Below, one piece after another: positions 1 through 7,872 of a stretch of 64,000 nt of DNA (positions within the stretch are counted from its first letter, which is position 1; each line of letters starts with the position of its first letter). A model generated the notes under the pieces. That model saw nothing but the letters and a program-made list of their open reading frames with translations. It did no database searches and was not told where the DNA came from. Where the stretch lies: NCBI GenBank assembly GCA_022574595.1, contig JACZRS010000010.1:89954-153953 (forward strand), written 5' to 3'. A program made the translations under genes and the position numbers. Origin of the DNA: Planctomycetota bacterium (lineage in GTDB: Bacteria > Planctomycetota > Phycisphaerae > Phycisphaerales > SM1A02).

Positions 1-25
1 CAAACCCGATGTTCAGAAATACATC

Positions 26-260
26 TTACTGAGCTAAAAGTATTGCTAAGCAAACGCCTCTTTCTGCGGGAATATTCGGCTAGGGAAGAAAAGGGGATAA
101 GTACATTATTTGTGCTGTCATGCACAAGGGCAATATGCGATCAACCGGTGGGACTATAATTGTACTTATCCCCTTTTTCGATCCTTTTTCGATCCTTGTG
201 CGCGGTAGTGATCTTGATGATTTTGAGTTTGTAAACGTGCAAATTCGCTTAGCTCAGTAA
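26..260. mobile_element. MITE-like nested inverted-repeat element
   Basis: Two nested inverted repeats sit in the non-coding sequence before the first gene. The inner pair is a perfect 17-bp repeat (AAAAGGGGATAAGTACA at 89-105, complement at 161-177). The outer pair is a perfect 12-bp repeat (TTACTGAGCTAA at 26-37, complement at 249-260). Between the inner arms is a small hairpin (TTGTGC 110-115 / GCACAA 122-127). Just inside the right outer arm, TTTTTCGATCC is directly repeated at 174-184 and 185-195. No coding sequence lies inside. The structure fits a short non-autonomous element or a REP-like unit mobilised in trans, but no target-site duplication was identified. Confidence 0.5.
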
Positions 261-286
261 TGAATACCTGTCGCAGTAGTGAATAA

Positions 287-2293
287 TTAAAACGGAACAA
301 TGGGGGAGCGATCCAGGACACCAATGCGCAGTCGCGTTGGATGTTTTTCGGATCTATATACGCGAATCGTGGCTTTGGTAAAGTCGCTTTCATCTGCAAA
401 GAAAATGTTGTCTACGTATTTCTGTGGATTGCGATCCACCAGCGGGAACCATGTGCTTTGGATCTGCACCATGATACGGTGACCTTTTTTGAACGTATGT
501 AATACGTCCAGCAGTTCCAACTTTATGCTTGTAGGCTCGTTGGGAATGAATGGCTCTGGATGCTCGTAGCTATTTCGAAATCGGCCGCGAATGACTTCGC
601 TACGAACCATCATTTGATATCCACCCATGCGCATACCTTGCTGTGTGAAATCGGAGTCCTTGGCATCGCCGGGGAATACATCGATTAGTTTTACGATCCA
701 ATCTCCTGATGAACCTGATGTTGAGACCCAAAGGTCAGCCAGCATTGGCCCGGCCAGTGTGATGTCTTGCTCAAGTATTTCTGTTTGATACGCAAGTACA
801 TCTGGCCGACGAGCTGCGAAGCGCTGGTCATCTGTCATATAGTTTCGCGTCATGCCTCCATTTATATCTTCCGTAAACGGAACGGGTTTATCAGGATCGC
901 TTATGTATTCATCGAAACCTTGGCTTTGCTTGGGCGCAGAGAACGAAAGCCCAAGATCACTTTGCATATAGAGATACTTGGTCGAGACTTGTTGTGGAGG
1001 CCAATGATCGAATTTCCGCCATTGGTTTATGCCAGTTTCAAATACATACGCTTCGGGAAGGTCTAATTCACCTTGGCCTTTTAAGTGATAATTAAAAAAC
1101 GGTAGTTGTATATTTTCTTGGAAAAATAGCGAATGTTTCTCGCCAAAATCTACGTTTCCGAGATGATCTCCATCGGTGCGATTCCACCCACCATGTCGCC
1201 AAGGCCCCATTACAAGGGAGTTGGCAACTGATGGGTTGTTCTTCTCGGTTTCTTGATAGATTTTTAGTGGGCCATAGAGGTCTTCCGCATCGAACCATCC
1301 ACCAACGGTTAGAACAGCCGGCGGCACATTATTTAGATGTGGCAGGATATTCTGAGCTTGCCAGAATTCATCATAATTCGGGTGCTGAACCATCTTGTCC
1401 CAGAAATCAATTTCACCATGTAGATATTTCTTGTTGGCGTTCTTCAGCGGCCCCATATCCATATAAAACTGGTAACCATCTGGTGTAGGAAAATCAAAGC
1501 TTCGCCCTTTTGGGGTAGTAGTTGGCTCAGGTCTGGCGTGGCCGAAGCTTGATATGAATCTGAAGCCGTGAGGCAGGAAAAATGCCCCGTGATGATGAAA
1601 ATCATCAAAAAACCAATCCGCGATAGGAGCTTGTGGTGATACAGCTTTAAGAGCAGGATGGGCCTCGATCATGCCTGCTGCTACATAAAATCCTGGATAG
1701 GAAACACCCCACATTCCTACTTTTGCATTATTATTGGAGATATTTTTAATTAGCCAATCAATAGCGTCAAAAGTGTCGGAGCTTTCATCAATTTCGTAAG
1801 GGCGTTGTTTGGTTTCGAGATGAGGTCTCATGTTTACAAAATCGCCTTCAGACAAGTACTTGCCTCTAACATCTTGATAAACAAAGATATACCCCTCCTT
1901 CTGAAAATGCTTGGAAGGACCAAGTGAGCTTCGGTATTTGTCTTCACCGTAAGGCCTAATGCTGTAAGGGGTCCTAAACATCAAAATTGGATAGGTTTGA
2001 GTCTTATCCTTTGGCTCGTAAATGGAAGTGAAGAGCTTCACACCATCGCGCATCCGAATCAGGACATCCCTCTTGGTATAGTGCGTTTGCACAGTGTCCG
2101 GTTCATCAGGAGCAATCTGGGGCGTATCAGTAGTGGTGAATTGAGGCGAAGATTGAGTCGTCTGGACACTAAAAATACCTTGTGTGGAAGATCCCTGCTT
2201 GTAACAGGATGCTGATACAAGTAAGACTGTTATTAATAGCACATAAACAGTCTTTTGGTTGAAAAATAGTCTATTTCTACATCCAAGCGTCAT
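287..2293 (-). CDS. CocE/NonD-family alpha/beta hydrolase, lipoprotein
   Basis: This 668-residue protein resembles the X-Pro dipeptidyl-peptidase / cocaine-esterase-type hydrolases (CocE/NonD), serine hydrolases that cleave acyl-peptide, ester or amide bonds. The N-terminus has a hydrophobic helix followed by a cysteine (VSASC), suggesting export as a lipoprotein. The core starts near residue 70 with VLIRMRDGVKL. It carries the nucleophile-elbow motif GVSYPG and a later GPWRHGGWN segment typical of the family's C-terminal catalytic half. The last third (from about residue 500) looks like the jelly-roll X-Pro dipeptidyl-peptidase C-terminal domain. The gene is monocistronic and divergent from the peptidase to its right. 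The physiological substrate cannot be deduced; a peptide or ester scavenging role is only an inference. Confidence 0.85.
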   Translation of the reverse strand: MTLGCRNRLFFNQKTVYVLLITVLLVSASCYKQGSSTQGIFSVQTTQSSPQFTTTDTPQIAPDEPDTVQTHYTKRDVLIRMRDGVKLFTSIYEPKDKTQTYPILMFRTPYSIRPYGEDKYRSSLGPSKHFQKEGYIFVYQDVRGKYLSEGDFVNMRPHLETKQRPYEIDESSDTFDAIDWLIKNISNNNAKVGMWGVSYPGFYVAAGMIEAHPALKAVSPQAPIADWFFDDFHHHGAFFLPHGFRFISSFGHARPEPTTTPKGRSFDFPTPDGYQFYMDMGPLKNANKKYLHGEIDFWDKMVQHPNYDEFWQAQNILPHLNNVPPAVLTVGGWFDAEDLYGPLKIYQETEKNNPSVANSLVMGPWRHGGWNRTDGDHLGNVDFGEKHSLFFQENIQLPFFNYHLKGQGELDLPEAYVFETGINQWRKFDHWPPQQVSTKYLYMQSDLGLSFSAPKQSQGFDEYISDPDKPVPFTEDINGGMTRNYMTDDQRFAARRPDVLAYQTEILEQDITLAGPMLADLWVSTSGSSGDWIVKLIDVFPGDAKDSDFTQQGMRMGGYQMMVRSEVIRGRFRNSYEHPEPFIPNEPTSIKLELLDVLHTFKKGHRIMVQIQSTWFPLVDRNPQKYVDNIFFADESDFTKATIRVYRSEKHPTRLRIGVLDRSPIVPF

Positions 2294-2653
2294 GATGTTG
2301 GGCTCCTGTTGGGTTGTCGGGCCTATATAATTGCCTTGCCGGTACTATTTTATTTTCGCTCCGCACAACCCACCACCGGCAGGAATAGTCCGAGAGGTAT
2401 AAGGGTTCACCTGCAGTTTGCAAGCCTTCATTTTGGCATAATGTTAAATGTTTTTCAAAATAATTGCCTATGGGTTTTTCAATTTAGCAAAATTTATGTA
2501 TGCTATTCAATCGCTAGGTGGATCAGAGGCGAGTTGAAGATTTTGGAATTTAGCGTCTGTGATGTAATGACGCATGCTAGAGGTAGGCGTTTGTGATGAA
2601 TCACTCGCTATTTTGTGAGGTTATTGAAAGTGAATTGTTTAAGAAAGTTTAAT
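2294..2653. other. Divergent intergenic region
   Basis: This AT-rich gap separates the hydrolase and the M3 peptidase, which are transcribed away from each other, so both promoters should lie here. No strong consensus -35/-10 pair, operator or RNA structure could be supported. Confidence 0.3.
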
Positions 2654-4678
2654 ATGCGTTTTATAATTGCAGTTGCCGTTATGATGTGCTTGAGCGTGTC
2701 AACTGCGTTTGGCGATGACTATGAAAATTCGCCAGTCGCGGATGCGCTTAATCGAGCAGATAAAATGGTGCAGGCTATTGTTGACATTCCTGATCGAAAA
2801 AGGAATTTCAATAATACAGTAGGCGCAATAGATGATATTATGGCACAACTGGAACTGGACACCAACATGATCCAATTCCTGTCCTATGTGTCTATGGATG
2901 AGCAAGAACGCGCAGATGGGCGGAAGGCAACGGAAGATGTTAGTAGTTGGCTCATCGATGTATCGCAACGCGAAGATTTGTATAAAGCTGTCAAGGCTTA
3001 CACGAATACGAATCCAAAGTTAAAAGGTGAGCAAAAGCGTCTTCTAAAATTTACACTTCGTGACTACAAAAGATCTGGAATGGATCTTTCAGTTGAGGAC
3101 CGAGATCATCTAGCGGATTTGCAAAAAGAAATCTCCCGCCTCAGCATAGAGTTTGATCAGAATATTAATGAAGATGAAACCGAAATTCCATTACATCGTG
3201 ATGAACTTGAAGGTATGTCAGAAGAGTATTTCACGATGCTCGATAAAAAGCTTAATCGAAACGGGGAGATTTACATCATCGGAATGTCATATCCCGAGTT
3301 TAAGCCGATTCAGGATAATTGCACAAATGAGCAAACTCGCAAGAAAGTATGGCTTTCTTATAAAAGGCGAGGTGGAAAGAAGAACGTTGCCGTGATTGAG
3401 CAAATCCTAAAGCTGCGTCACGAAGCCGCTAAATTGCTGGGATATAAGAGCCCTGCGGACTATGAAACAGAAGTTCGCATGACCAAGAATTCGGCTACGG
3501 TTATGGAGTTTTATGATGAATTAAGGCCTTTGGTTCGCAAAAAGGCAAAGCAGGATTATAAAGAATTTGTAGCAGCCAAACGAAGTCACACGGGTAACCG
3601 CGAAGCTGTGCTAGCTCCTTGGGATTTGTCTTTTTATCAAAACTATTTAAAGAAAACCAAGTATGCTGTGGACTCAGAGATGGTTCGCCAATACTTCCCA
3701 ATAGATAAGGTTATTGGAGGTCTGTTTAGTATTACTCAGTCTTTGTATGGAATTGAGTATGTTGAAATAACAGATGATGTGCGAGATAGGGGTGAAAAGC
3801 TTTGGCATGAAGATGTCATGGTGTTTGAAGTCTTTGATACCGATAGTGGCGAAATGCTTGGCACGTTCTATCTTGATCTACATCCCAGGGACAATAAATA
3901 TGGGCATGCAGCGCAGTGGGGGCTGGAACAGCACAAGGTGTGGTCTGATGGCTCTGTAACAAAGCCTGTGGCAGCGCTTGTTTGCAATTTTTCCGAACCT
4001 ATTGGAGATAAGCCTGCATTAATGACTCACGATGAAGTAGAGACTTTTTTCCATGAGTTCGGCCATTGCCTTCATACTATTTTAAGTGAAACTACATACT
4101 GGCGGTTTGCGGGAACATCGGTTGAACGTGATTTCGTCGAAGCACCCTCGCAGATGTTTGAAAACTGGATATGGGATGCTTATATATTGGCTACTTTTTC
4201 TAGGCATTACCAAACCAACGAGGTAATACCGGCTGAATTAGTCCAGGGAATGATAAAAGCACGCCATCTCGGGTCTGGAATGTTGGCGGAACATCAGTTT
4301 TATTACGGTCTGGTTGATATGACGTATCACACGGTTGCTCCGGGGGAAGCTGGGTATACGACTGAGCTTGGTCTGGATATGTTCAGCGAAATTGAGCTTT
4401 ATGAACGACAGCCGGGCACGCATTTTCAGGCCGCTTTTGGGCACTTAACAGGTTATCAGGCAGGGTATTACGGCTATCAGTGGTCCCTGGTCTACGCTTC
4501 AGACATGTTCCAGAGATTTAAAGAGCTAGGCATGTTGGATTATGAGGCAGGGCGATATTACCGCGAAAAGATACTGGCTCGAGGCGGAACTATTGATGGA
4601 TTAGAATTAGTTCGCGATTATTTGGGACGTGAACCGGATTTATCTGCGTATCTCGCCCACTTGGGATTGAAAGATTGA
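2654..4678 (+). CDS. M3-family oligopeptidase (thimet oligopeptidase-like), exported
   Basis: This zinc metallopeptidase of family M3 cleaves short oligopeptides. The catalytic signature FHEFGHCLH has both zinc-binding histidines and the catalytic glutamate. The third ligand lies in the DFVEAPSQ block about 25 residues on, as in the thimet oligopeptidase/oligopeptidase A branch. The length (about 674 residues) is normal for M3A. I place the start at the ATG at 2654, because it begins a good signal peptide (MRFIIAVAVMMCLSVSTAFG). A GTG at 2615 would only add a charged extension. The signal peptide implies a periplasmic enzyme, whereas many M3A relatives are cytosolic. It may work with the divergent exported hydrolase in peptide breakdown (inference). 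Confidence 0.88.
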   Translation: MRFIIAVAVMMCLSVSTAFGDDYENSPVADALNRADKMVQAIVDIPDRKRNFNNTVGAIDDIMAQLELDTNMIQFLSYVSMDEQERADGRKATEDVSSWLIDVSQREDLYKAVKAYTNTNPKLKGEQKRLLKFTLRDYKRSGMDLSVEDRDHLADLQKEISRLSIEFDQNINEDETEIPLHRDELEGMSEEYFTMLDKKLNRNGEIYIIGMSYPEFKPIQDNCTNEQTRKKVWLSYKRRGGKKNVAVIEQILKLRHEAAKLLGYKSPADYETEVRMTKNSATVMEFYDELRPLVRKKAKQDYKEFVAAKRSHTGNREAVLAPWDLSFYQNYLKKTKYAVDSEMVRQYFPIDKVIGGLFSITQSLYGIEYVEITDDVRDRGEKLWHEDVMVFEVFDTDSGEMLGTFYLDLHPRDNKYGHAAQWGLEQHKVWSDGSVTKPVAALVCNFSEPIGDKPALMTHDEVETFFHEFGHCLHTILSETTYWRFAGTSVERDFVEAPSQMFENWIWDAYILATFSRHYQTNEVIPAELVQGMIKARHLGSGMLAEHQFYYGLVDMTYHTVAPGEAGYTTELGLDMFSEIELYERQPGTHFQAAFGHLTGYQAGYYGYQWSLVYASDMFQRFKELGMLDYEAGRYYREKILARGGTIDGLELVRDYLGREPDLSAYLAHLGLKD

Positions 4679-4939
4679 TCAAAGTATGGTATATTATTCA
4701 CCCCGTTTGTTGGCAAGTAATGTAAATGGTACCTGGATTGGATTCTTAAGCGGAAGAAATTCTTTAACAGCATTTGCCCTTAGCAATATGTTGACTATAA
4801 TCGGCAAAACGGGGGAACTAAGACGGGGGTATTCTTTAATATTCGAAGGGTATGGTGGGGGACTTTCGAATTTAGAGGGAAGTGCTTTGGATCGTAACCA
4901 GCACTTTTTAGTAACCGAAAATGCCTATTGGAGAAGAAA

Positions 4940-5602
4940 ATGGCAAACAAAAGTACCAAATTATCAGGTAATCAGATTTTAAAGTGGGCAGATGCTCATC
5001 ACAGGCGCACCAAGAAATGGCCGACCGCGACGTCGGGTAATGTGCGCGGCGCTTCTGGAGAAACATGGTCGGCAATCAATGCGGCTCTACGAACAGGTAG
5101 CCGCGGATTGACGGGCAGAACATCCTTGCCGCAATTACTCGATAAAAAACGGGGCGTACGAAATCGCCTGGCTCAACCAACTCTGCCTACGAAGAAAATC
5201 CTTACATGGGCCGATGCTCATAAAAGGAAAACCAAGAAGTGGCCAAATCGCGAATCAGGTAACGTGATTGGCGTTCCTGGTGAAAATTGGTCGGCAATTC
5301 ATGAAGCTTTGCGACACGGTCGTCGTGGGCATAAGAAAGGCGGCTCACTGGCTAAATTCCTGTCAAAGAATCGTGATCGTCCATACCGTAAAAAGGGTGG
5401 ACCTCTGGCGGTCAAGCAGATTCTTACATGGGCAAAATCGCATCATACGAGAACTGGATATTGGCCAACAAAGGATACTGGCAAAATCACCGGTACCGCC
5501 AACGAACGTTGGGGCACTATCGATGCTGCACTAAAGGGTGGGTTCCGCAAAATGCGTGGCGGTTCATCCTTGGCTAAGTTGCTTGATAAGAACTTCGACT
5601 AA
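4940..5602 (+). CDS. Triple-repeat basic protein, planctomycete type
   Basis: This 220-residue, strongly basic protein consists almost wholly of three copies of one module starting at residues 13, 87 and 161, an exact 74-residue period. Each copy has the pattern ILxWAxxHxxRTxxWP, then (S/T)G(N/K)(V/I), then (T/N)W(S/G)xIxxAL, then GGxSLxxLL. The start is the ATG at 4940, which has GGAG six bases upstream; a TTG at 4928 is less likely. There is no signal peptide or membrane segment. I have an impression of similar modules in planctomycete proteins but know no assigned function. The positive charge and conserved tryptophans would suit nucleic-acid binding, which is inference. A clear terminator follows, so it appears to be its own unit. 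Confidence 0.75.
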   Translation: MANKSTKLSGNQILKWADAHHRRTKKWPTATSGNVRGASGETWSAINAALRTGSRGLTGRTSLPQLLDKKRGVRNRLAQPTLPTKKILTWADAHKRKTKKWPNRESGNVIGVPGENWSAIHEALRHGRRGHKKGGSLAKFLSKNRDRPYRKKGGPLAVKQILTWAKSHHTRTGYWPTKDTGKITGTANERWGTIDAALKGGFRKMRGGSSLAKLLDKNFD

Positions 5603-5630
5603 ATAGATTCTTATTTCTCAGGATTTAGAG

Positions 5631-5670
5631 CGCTTCGCTGACCATTGGGGTTCAGCGAAGCGTTTTTTTT
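5631..5670 (+). terminator. Intrinsic terminator after the triple-repeat gene
   Basis: A perfect 11-bp stem (CGCTTCGCTGA at 5631-5641 with its complement at 5652-5662) and a 10-nt loop are followed directly by eight T residues (5663-5670). This is a textbook Rho-independent terminator 28 bases after the stop codon. Confidence 0.92.
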
Positions 5671-5787
5671 AATTTTTTCTCCAGATGTCGGTTTGATTGT
5701 GCTATGGAATATTTTCTGGTTGATCTATGTCATAAATTGCATGCGAATCGGCCTTCTAATGTCAAAAACCGCTGTTTTAATTAAAAC

Positions 5788-5834
5788 TTGACATTTTGAA
5801 GCTCTCTGGGGAATATATCCCCCCGGGGGGGATG
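5788..5834 (+). promoter_or_regulatory. Promoter with overlapping CsoR-type operator
   Basis: TTGACA at 5788-5793 is followed after 17 bases by GAATAT at 5811-5816, a good sigma-70-like promoter. Immediately downstream, overlapping the probable transcription start, is a G/C-tract palindrome: six C then seven G flanked by AT on both sides (about 5817-5833). CsoR-family repressors are known to bind such A/T-flanked C-tract/G-tract palindromes. The first gene of the operon encodes such a repressor, so autoregulation released by metal is the likely logic (inference). Confidence 0.75.
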
Positions 5835-5855
5835 TTTGTGTAGCGGAGATACTTT

Positions 5856-6158
5856 ATGACCAAGACAGCTAAGACAAAGAACGCATACTTAAGTGATGAG
5901 ACCATCAAGACACTCTCTGATGGTTTGAGCCGAATCGAGGGGCACGTTGGGGCGGTAAAGCGGATGATTCAGGAAAGGCGTTGTTGCGATGAAATTCTCA
6001 CACAAACTGCTGCAGTAAAGGCAGCATTGAATCGAATCACGATTACGCTCGTAGAAAAAGAATTACTTACCTGCTTGACAGGTTGCGGTCAGTTTGAGGC
6101 TGAGGAGCGTATGGACGCAGCCATGAAGGCTCTCGGGTCCATGCTCAAGCACGGTTGA
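5856..6158 (+). CDS. csoR: CsoR/FrmR-family metal-sensing repressor
   Basis: This 100-residue all-helical repressor of the CsoR/RcnR/FrmR family binds operator DNA and lets go when metal (typically Cu(I)) binds. The first helix carries the family core LSRIEGHVGAVKRMI. The metal-site cysteine lies in the ERRCCDEIL segment. The second-helix region is TAAVKAALNRI, where classical copper CsoR has a His. Later cysteines occur in LLTCLTGCGQF. The altered His position and extra cysteines leave the metal open: copper, mercury or another thiophilic ion. It is first in a four-gene operon of transport and thiol-rich proteins and follows a matching operator, which supports a local regulatory role. Confidence 0.85.
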   Translation: MTKTAKTKNAYLSDETIKTLSDGLSRIEGHVGAVKRMIQERRCCDEILTQTAAVKAALNRITITLVEKELLTCLTGCGQFEAEERMDAAMKALGSMLKHG

Positions 6159-6180
6159 GATCGAAAAGGGAATAAGCCCC

Positions 6181-7389
6181 ATGACCAACACCAACGCAAC
6201 ATCTACTACTCAAGAAGTATATTGTCCTGAATGTAGCACCAAGGGGAAAAAAGTGGAGCGGATAACACTCGAGTCGCTTCTCAATACCGATGCTGTCTTC
6301 CAGATCAGCGAAGAGCAGTACCGCTTTTGCGATGCGATCGATTGCGAGACGGTCTATTTCGGCGACAACGGTATAACGTTCTCAAAAAGAGATCTCACAG
6401 TGCGCGTAGGAGTCAAAGAGCGTACTGCGCCACGTCATGTCTGCTACTGCTTTGATCACACGATCGAGGAGATCGACGCGGAAGTTCAGGAGACCGGCCA
6501 AAGCACGGTTCTCGACGACATCAAGGCTCGCATGAAGACCGCGTGCTGGTGCGAGACGAAGAATCCGCAGGGATCCTGCTGCCTGGGCACGGTGGACAAG
6601 TACGTAAAGCAAGCGATGGCCGAGTATGGGAATAGCCTCGGCGCAAATGCACTTAGAGACGAACAGGCGGACTGCTGCGCCGTAGAAGCGCATGAGCACT
6701 CACTAAATGAATCAGAGGAAATAGTCATGCAGGATTGCTGTTCAACTACGGATACAAGTGTTGACACCAAAGACAAAGGTCAGCGGACTGGGGTGCTTGC
6801 AGTGGCAGGGTCGGTTTTGTCCGCTCTTGCCGCCTCAGCTTGCTGCTGGATTCCGCTCCTACTCATTGCGTTTGGCGTGTCAGTAGGCGGTGTATCCGCA
6901 TGGTTAGAGCAGTATCGCTGGTTATTCCTAGGGCTTACCGCGATTCTTCTTGGCACCGGTTTCTACTTCGTTTACTTCCGCAAGCCACAATGTGCTCCGG
7001 GAACTGCCTGTGCAATGCCCAATCCAAGGTTTCTGCGATTCAATCGCGTCATGCTGTGGGTGGCCACGGCGGTCGTCATAGCTACAGCGGCATTCCCGAA
7101 GTATGTCGTTTATTTGATACCAGAAGACGAGCCGGCGCAGATCACCATTCCAGCCAACCAAGTGGCCACTGCGTCACTGGGCATCGCGGGTATGTCGTGC
7201 GAGGCCTGCGCTGTTCACCTCAAGAATGCATTGGTGAAGGTACCAGGTGTTCTCGATGTGTGGGTGTCTTATGCCGACAGCAACGCGACCATCAGCTTCG
7301 ACGATACGATGCCACCTTCAGTTACCGATCTAGCAAGCGCTGTCACAGGAGCTGGCTTTAAATCTGACATAAGTGCAATAAGCCGATAG
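6181..7389 (+). CDS. CopZ-like Fe-S/zinc domain, MerT transporter and HMA fusion
   Basis: This 402-residue protein joins three metal-handling modules. Residues about 8-150 form a cysteine-rich region (CPEC, CDAIDC, CYCF, CWC, SCC) resembling the N-terminal zinc/[2Fe-2S] domain of Archaeoglobus CopZ, including a BFD-like CYCFDHT motif. Residues about 200-310 resemble the mercuric transporter MerT: a helix with an ASACCWIP metal motif, then two further helices with a Cys pair between them (QCAPGTAC). Residues about 330-402 form an HMA/MerP domain with GMSCEAC. Metal could thus be captured, moved across the membrane and handed on within one polypeptide. An internal ATG at 6727 could permit a shorter MerT-HMA product. 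Substrate metal (Hg(II) or copper) is not settled by sequence. No mercuric reductase is nearby. Confidence 0.8.
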   Translation: MTNTNATSTTQEVYCPECSTKGKKVERITLESLLNTDAVFQISEEQYRFCDAIDCETVYFGDNGITFSKRDLTVRVGVKERTAPRHVCYCFDHTIEEIDAEVQETGQSTVLDDIKARMKTACWCETKNPQGSCCLGTVDKYVKQAMAEYGNSLGANALRDEQADCCAVEAHEHSLNESEEIVMQDCCSTTDTSVDTKDKGQRTGVLAVAGSVLSALAASACCWIPLLLIAFGVSVGGVSAWLEQYRWLFLGLTAILLGTGFYFVYFRKPQCAPGTACAMPNPRFLRFNRVMLWVATAVVIATAAFPKYVVYLIPEDEPAQITIPANQVATASLGIAGMSCEACAVHLKNALVKVPGVLDVWVSYADSNATISFDDTMPPSVTDLASAVTGAGFKSDISAISR

Positions 7390-7442
7390 GAAAAAGCATG
7401 CTCCAATCATCCTACCAACTACCGCTCCAAAGGAGTGGACAC

Positions 7443-7820
7443 ATGAACACACTCATCTGTCGAACGTGTGGCTGTTCCTTGGTCAGACTTGGAATCTCCC
7501 CTGCTGCGACGACCATGCATGAACATCAAGGCGAACACTATCCCTTTTGTTGCACCGCGTGTGCCGAGGTGTTCAGGACAGATCCCGAACGATACCTCGT
7601 GGAAACGAGTGATCTGATTGTCTGTCCGACCTGTTTGGCTGAGAAACCAATCGAATCGGCTGTGACTATGACCATTGACGGTCAGGAAGTCCACTTGTGT
7701 CGTTGCCCGTACTGCGTTGAAGTGTTCAAAAAGAACCCCGAGTTTTACATACAACGCCTCGAAGGCATTATCCCTAACGACGGTGTACTTGACCATGAGG
7801 GATGTTGTGTTCGGCCTTGA
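7443..7820 (+). CDS. Double YHS/TRASH-like cysteine-rich protein
   Basis: This small protein (125 residues) has two similar cysteine clusters. The first has CRTCGC followed by YPFCCTACAEVFRTDPERYL. The second has CPTCLAEKP followed by LCRCPYCVEVFKKNPEFYI. The ending of each half (C-x2-C-x-EVF-x3-P-x2-Y) is the YHS/TRASH pattern found in metal sensors and metallochaperones. The start at 7443 is favoured by AAAGGAG seven bases upstream; an in-frame ATG at 7398 lacks such a site. It lies between the MerT fusion and the thioredoxin-HMA protein in the CsoR-controlled unit, so a soluble metal-binding or chaperone role is likely (inference). Confidence 0.75.
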   Translation: MNTLICRTCGCSLVRLGISPAATTMHEHQGEHYPFCCTACAEVFRTDPERYLVETSDLIVCPTCLAEKPIESAVTMTIDGQEVHLCRCPYCVEVFKKNPEFYIQRLEGIIPNDGVLDHEGCCVRP

Positions 7821-7872
7821 CATTATACATCATGATCTAGACCGTTTTGCGGTCAGATTCAGGAGCCAAACC

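Noticed and set aside
4686..4982. 98-codon frame before the triple-repeat gene
   Set aside because: Its sequence has no domain or ribosome site and its end overlaps the better-supported start at 4940.
4940..5602. CRISPR or DNA-level tandem repeat
   Set aside because: The periodicity is in the protein; the DNA of the copies has diverged and there are no spacers.
6181..7389. Complete mercury resistance operon
   Set aside because: No merA, merB or MerR-type regulator is present; the regulator is CsoR type, so the metal is left open.
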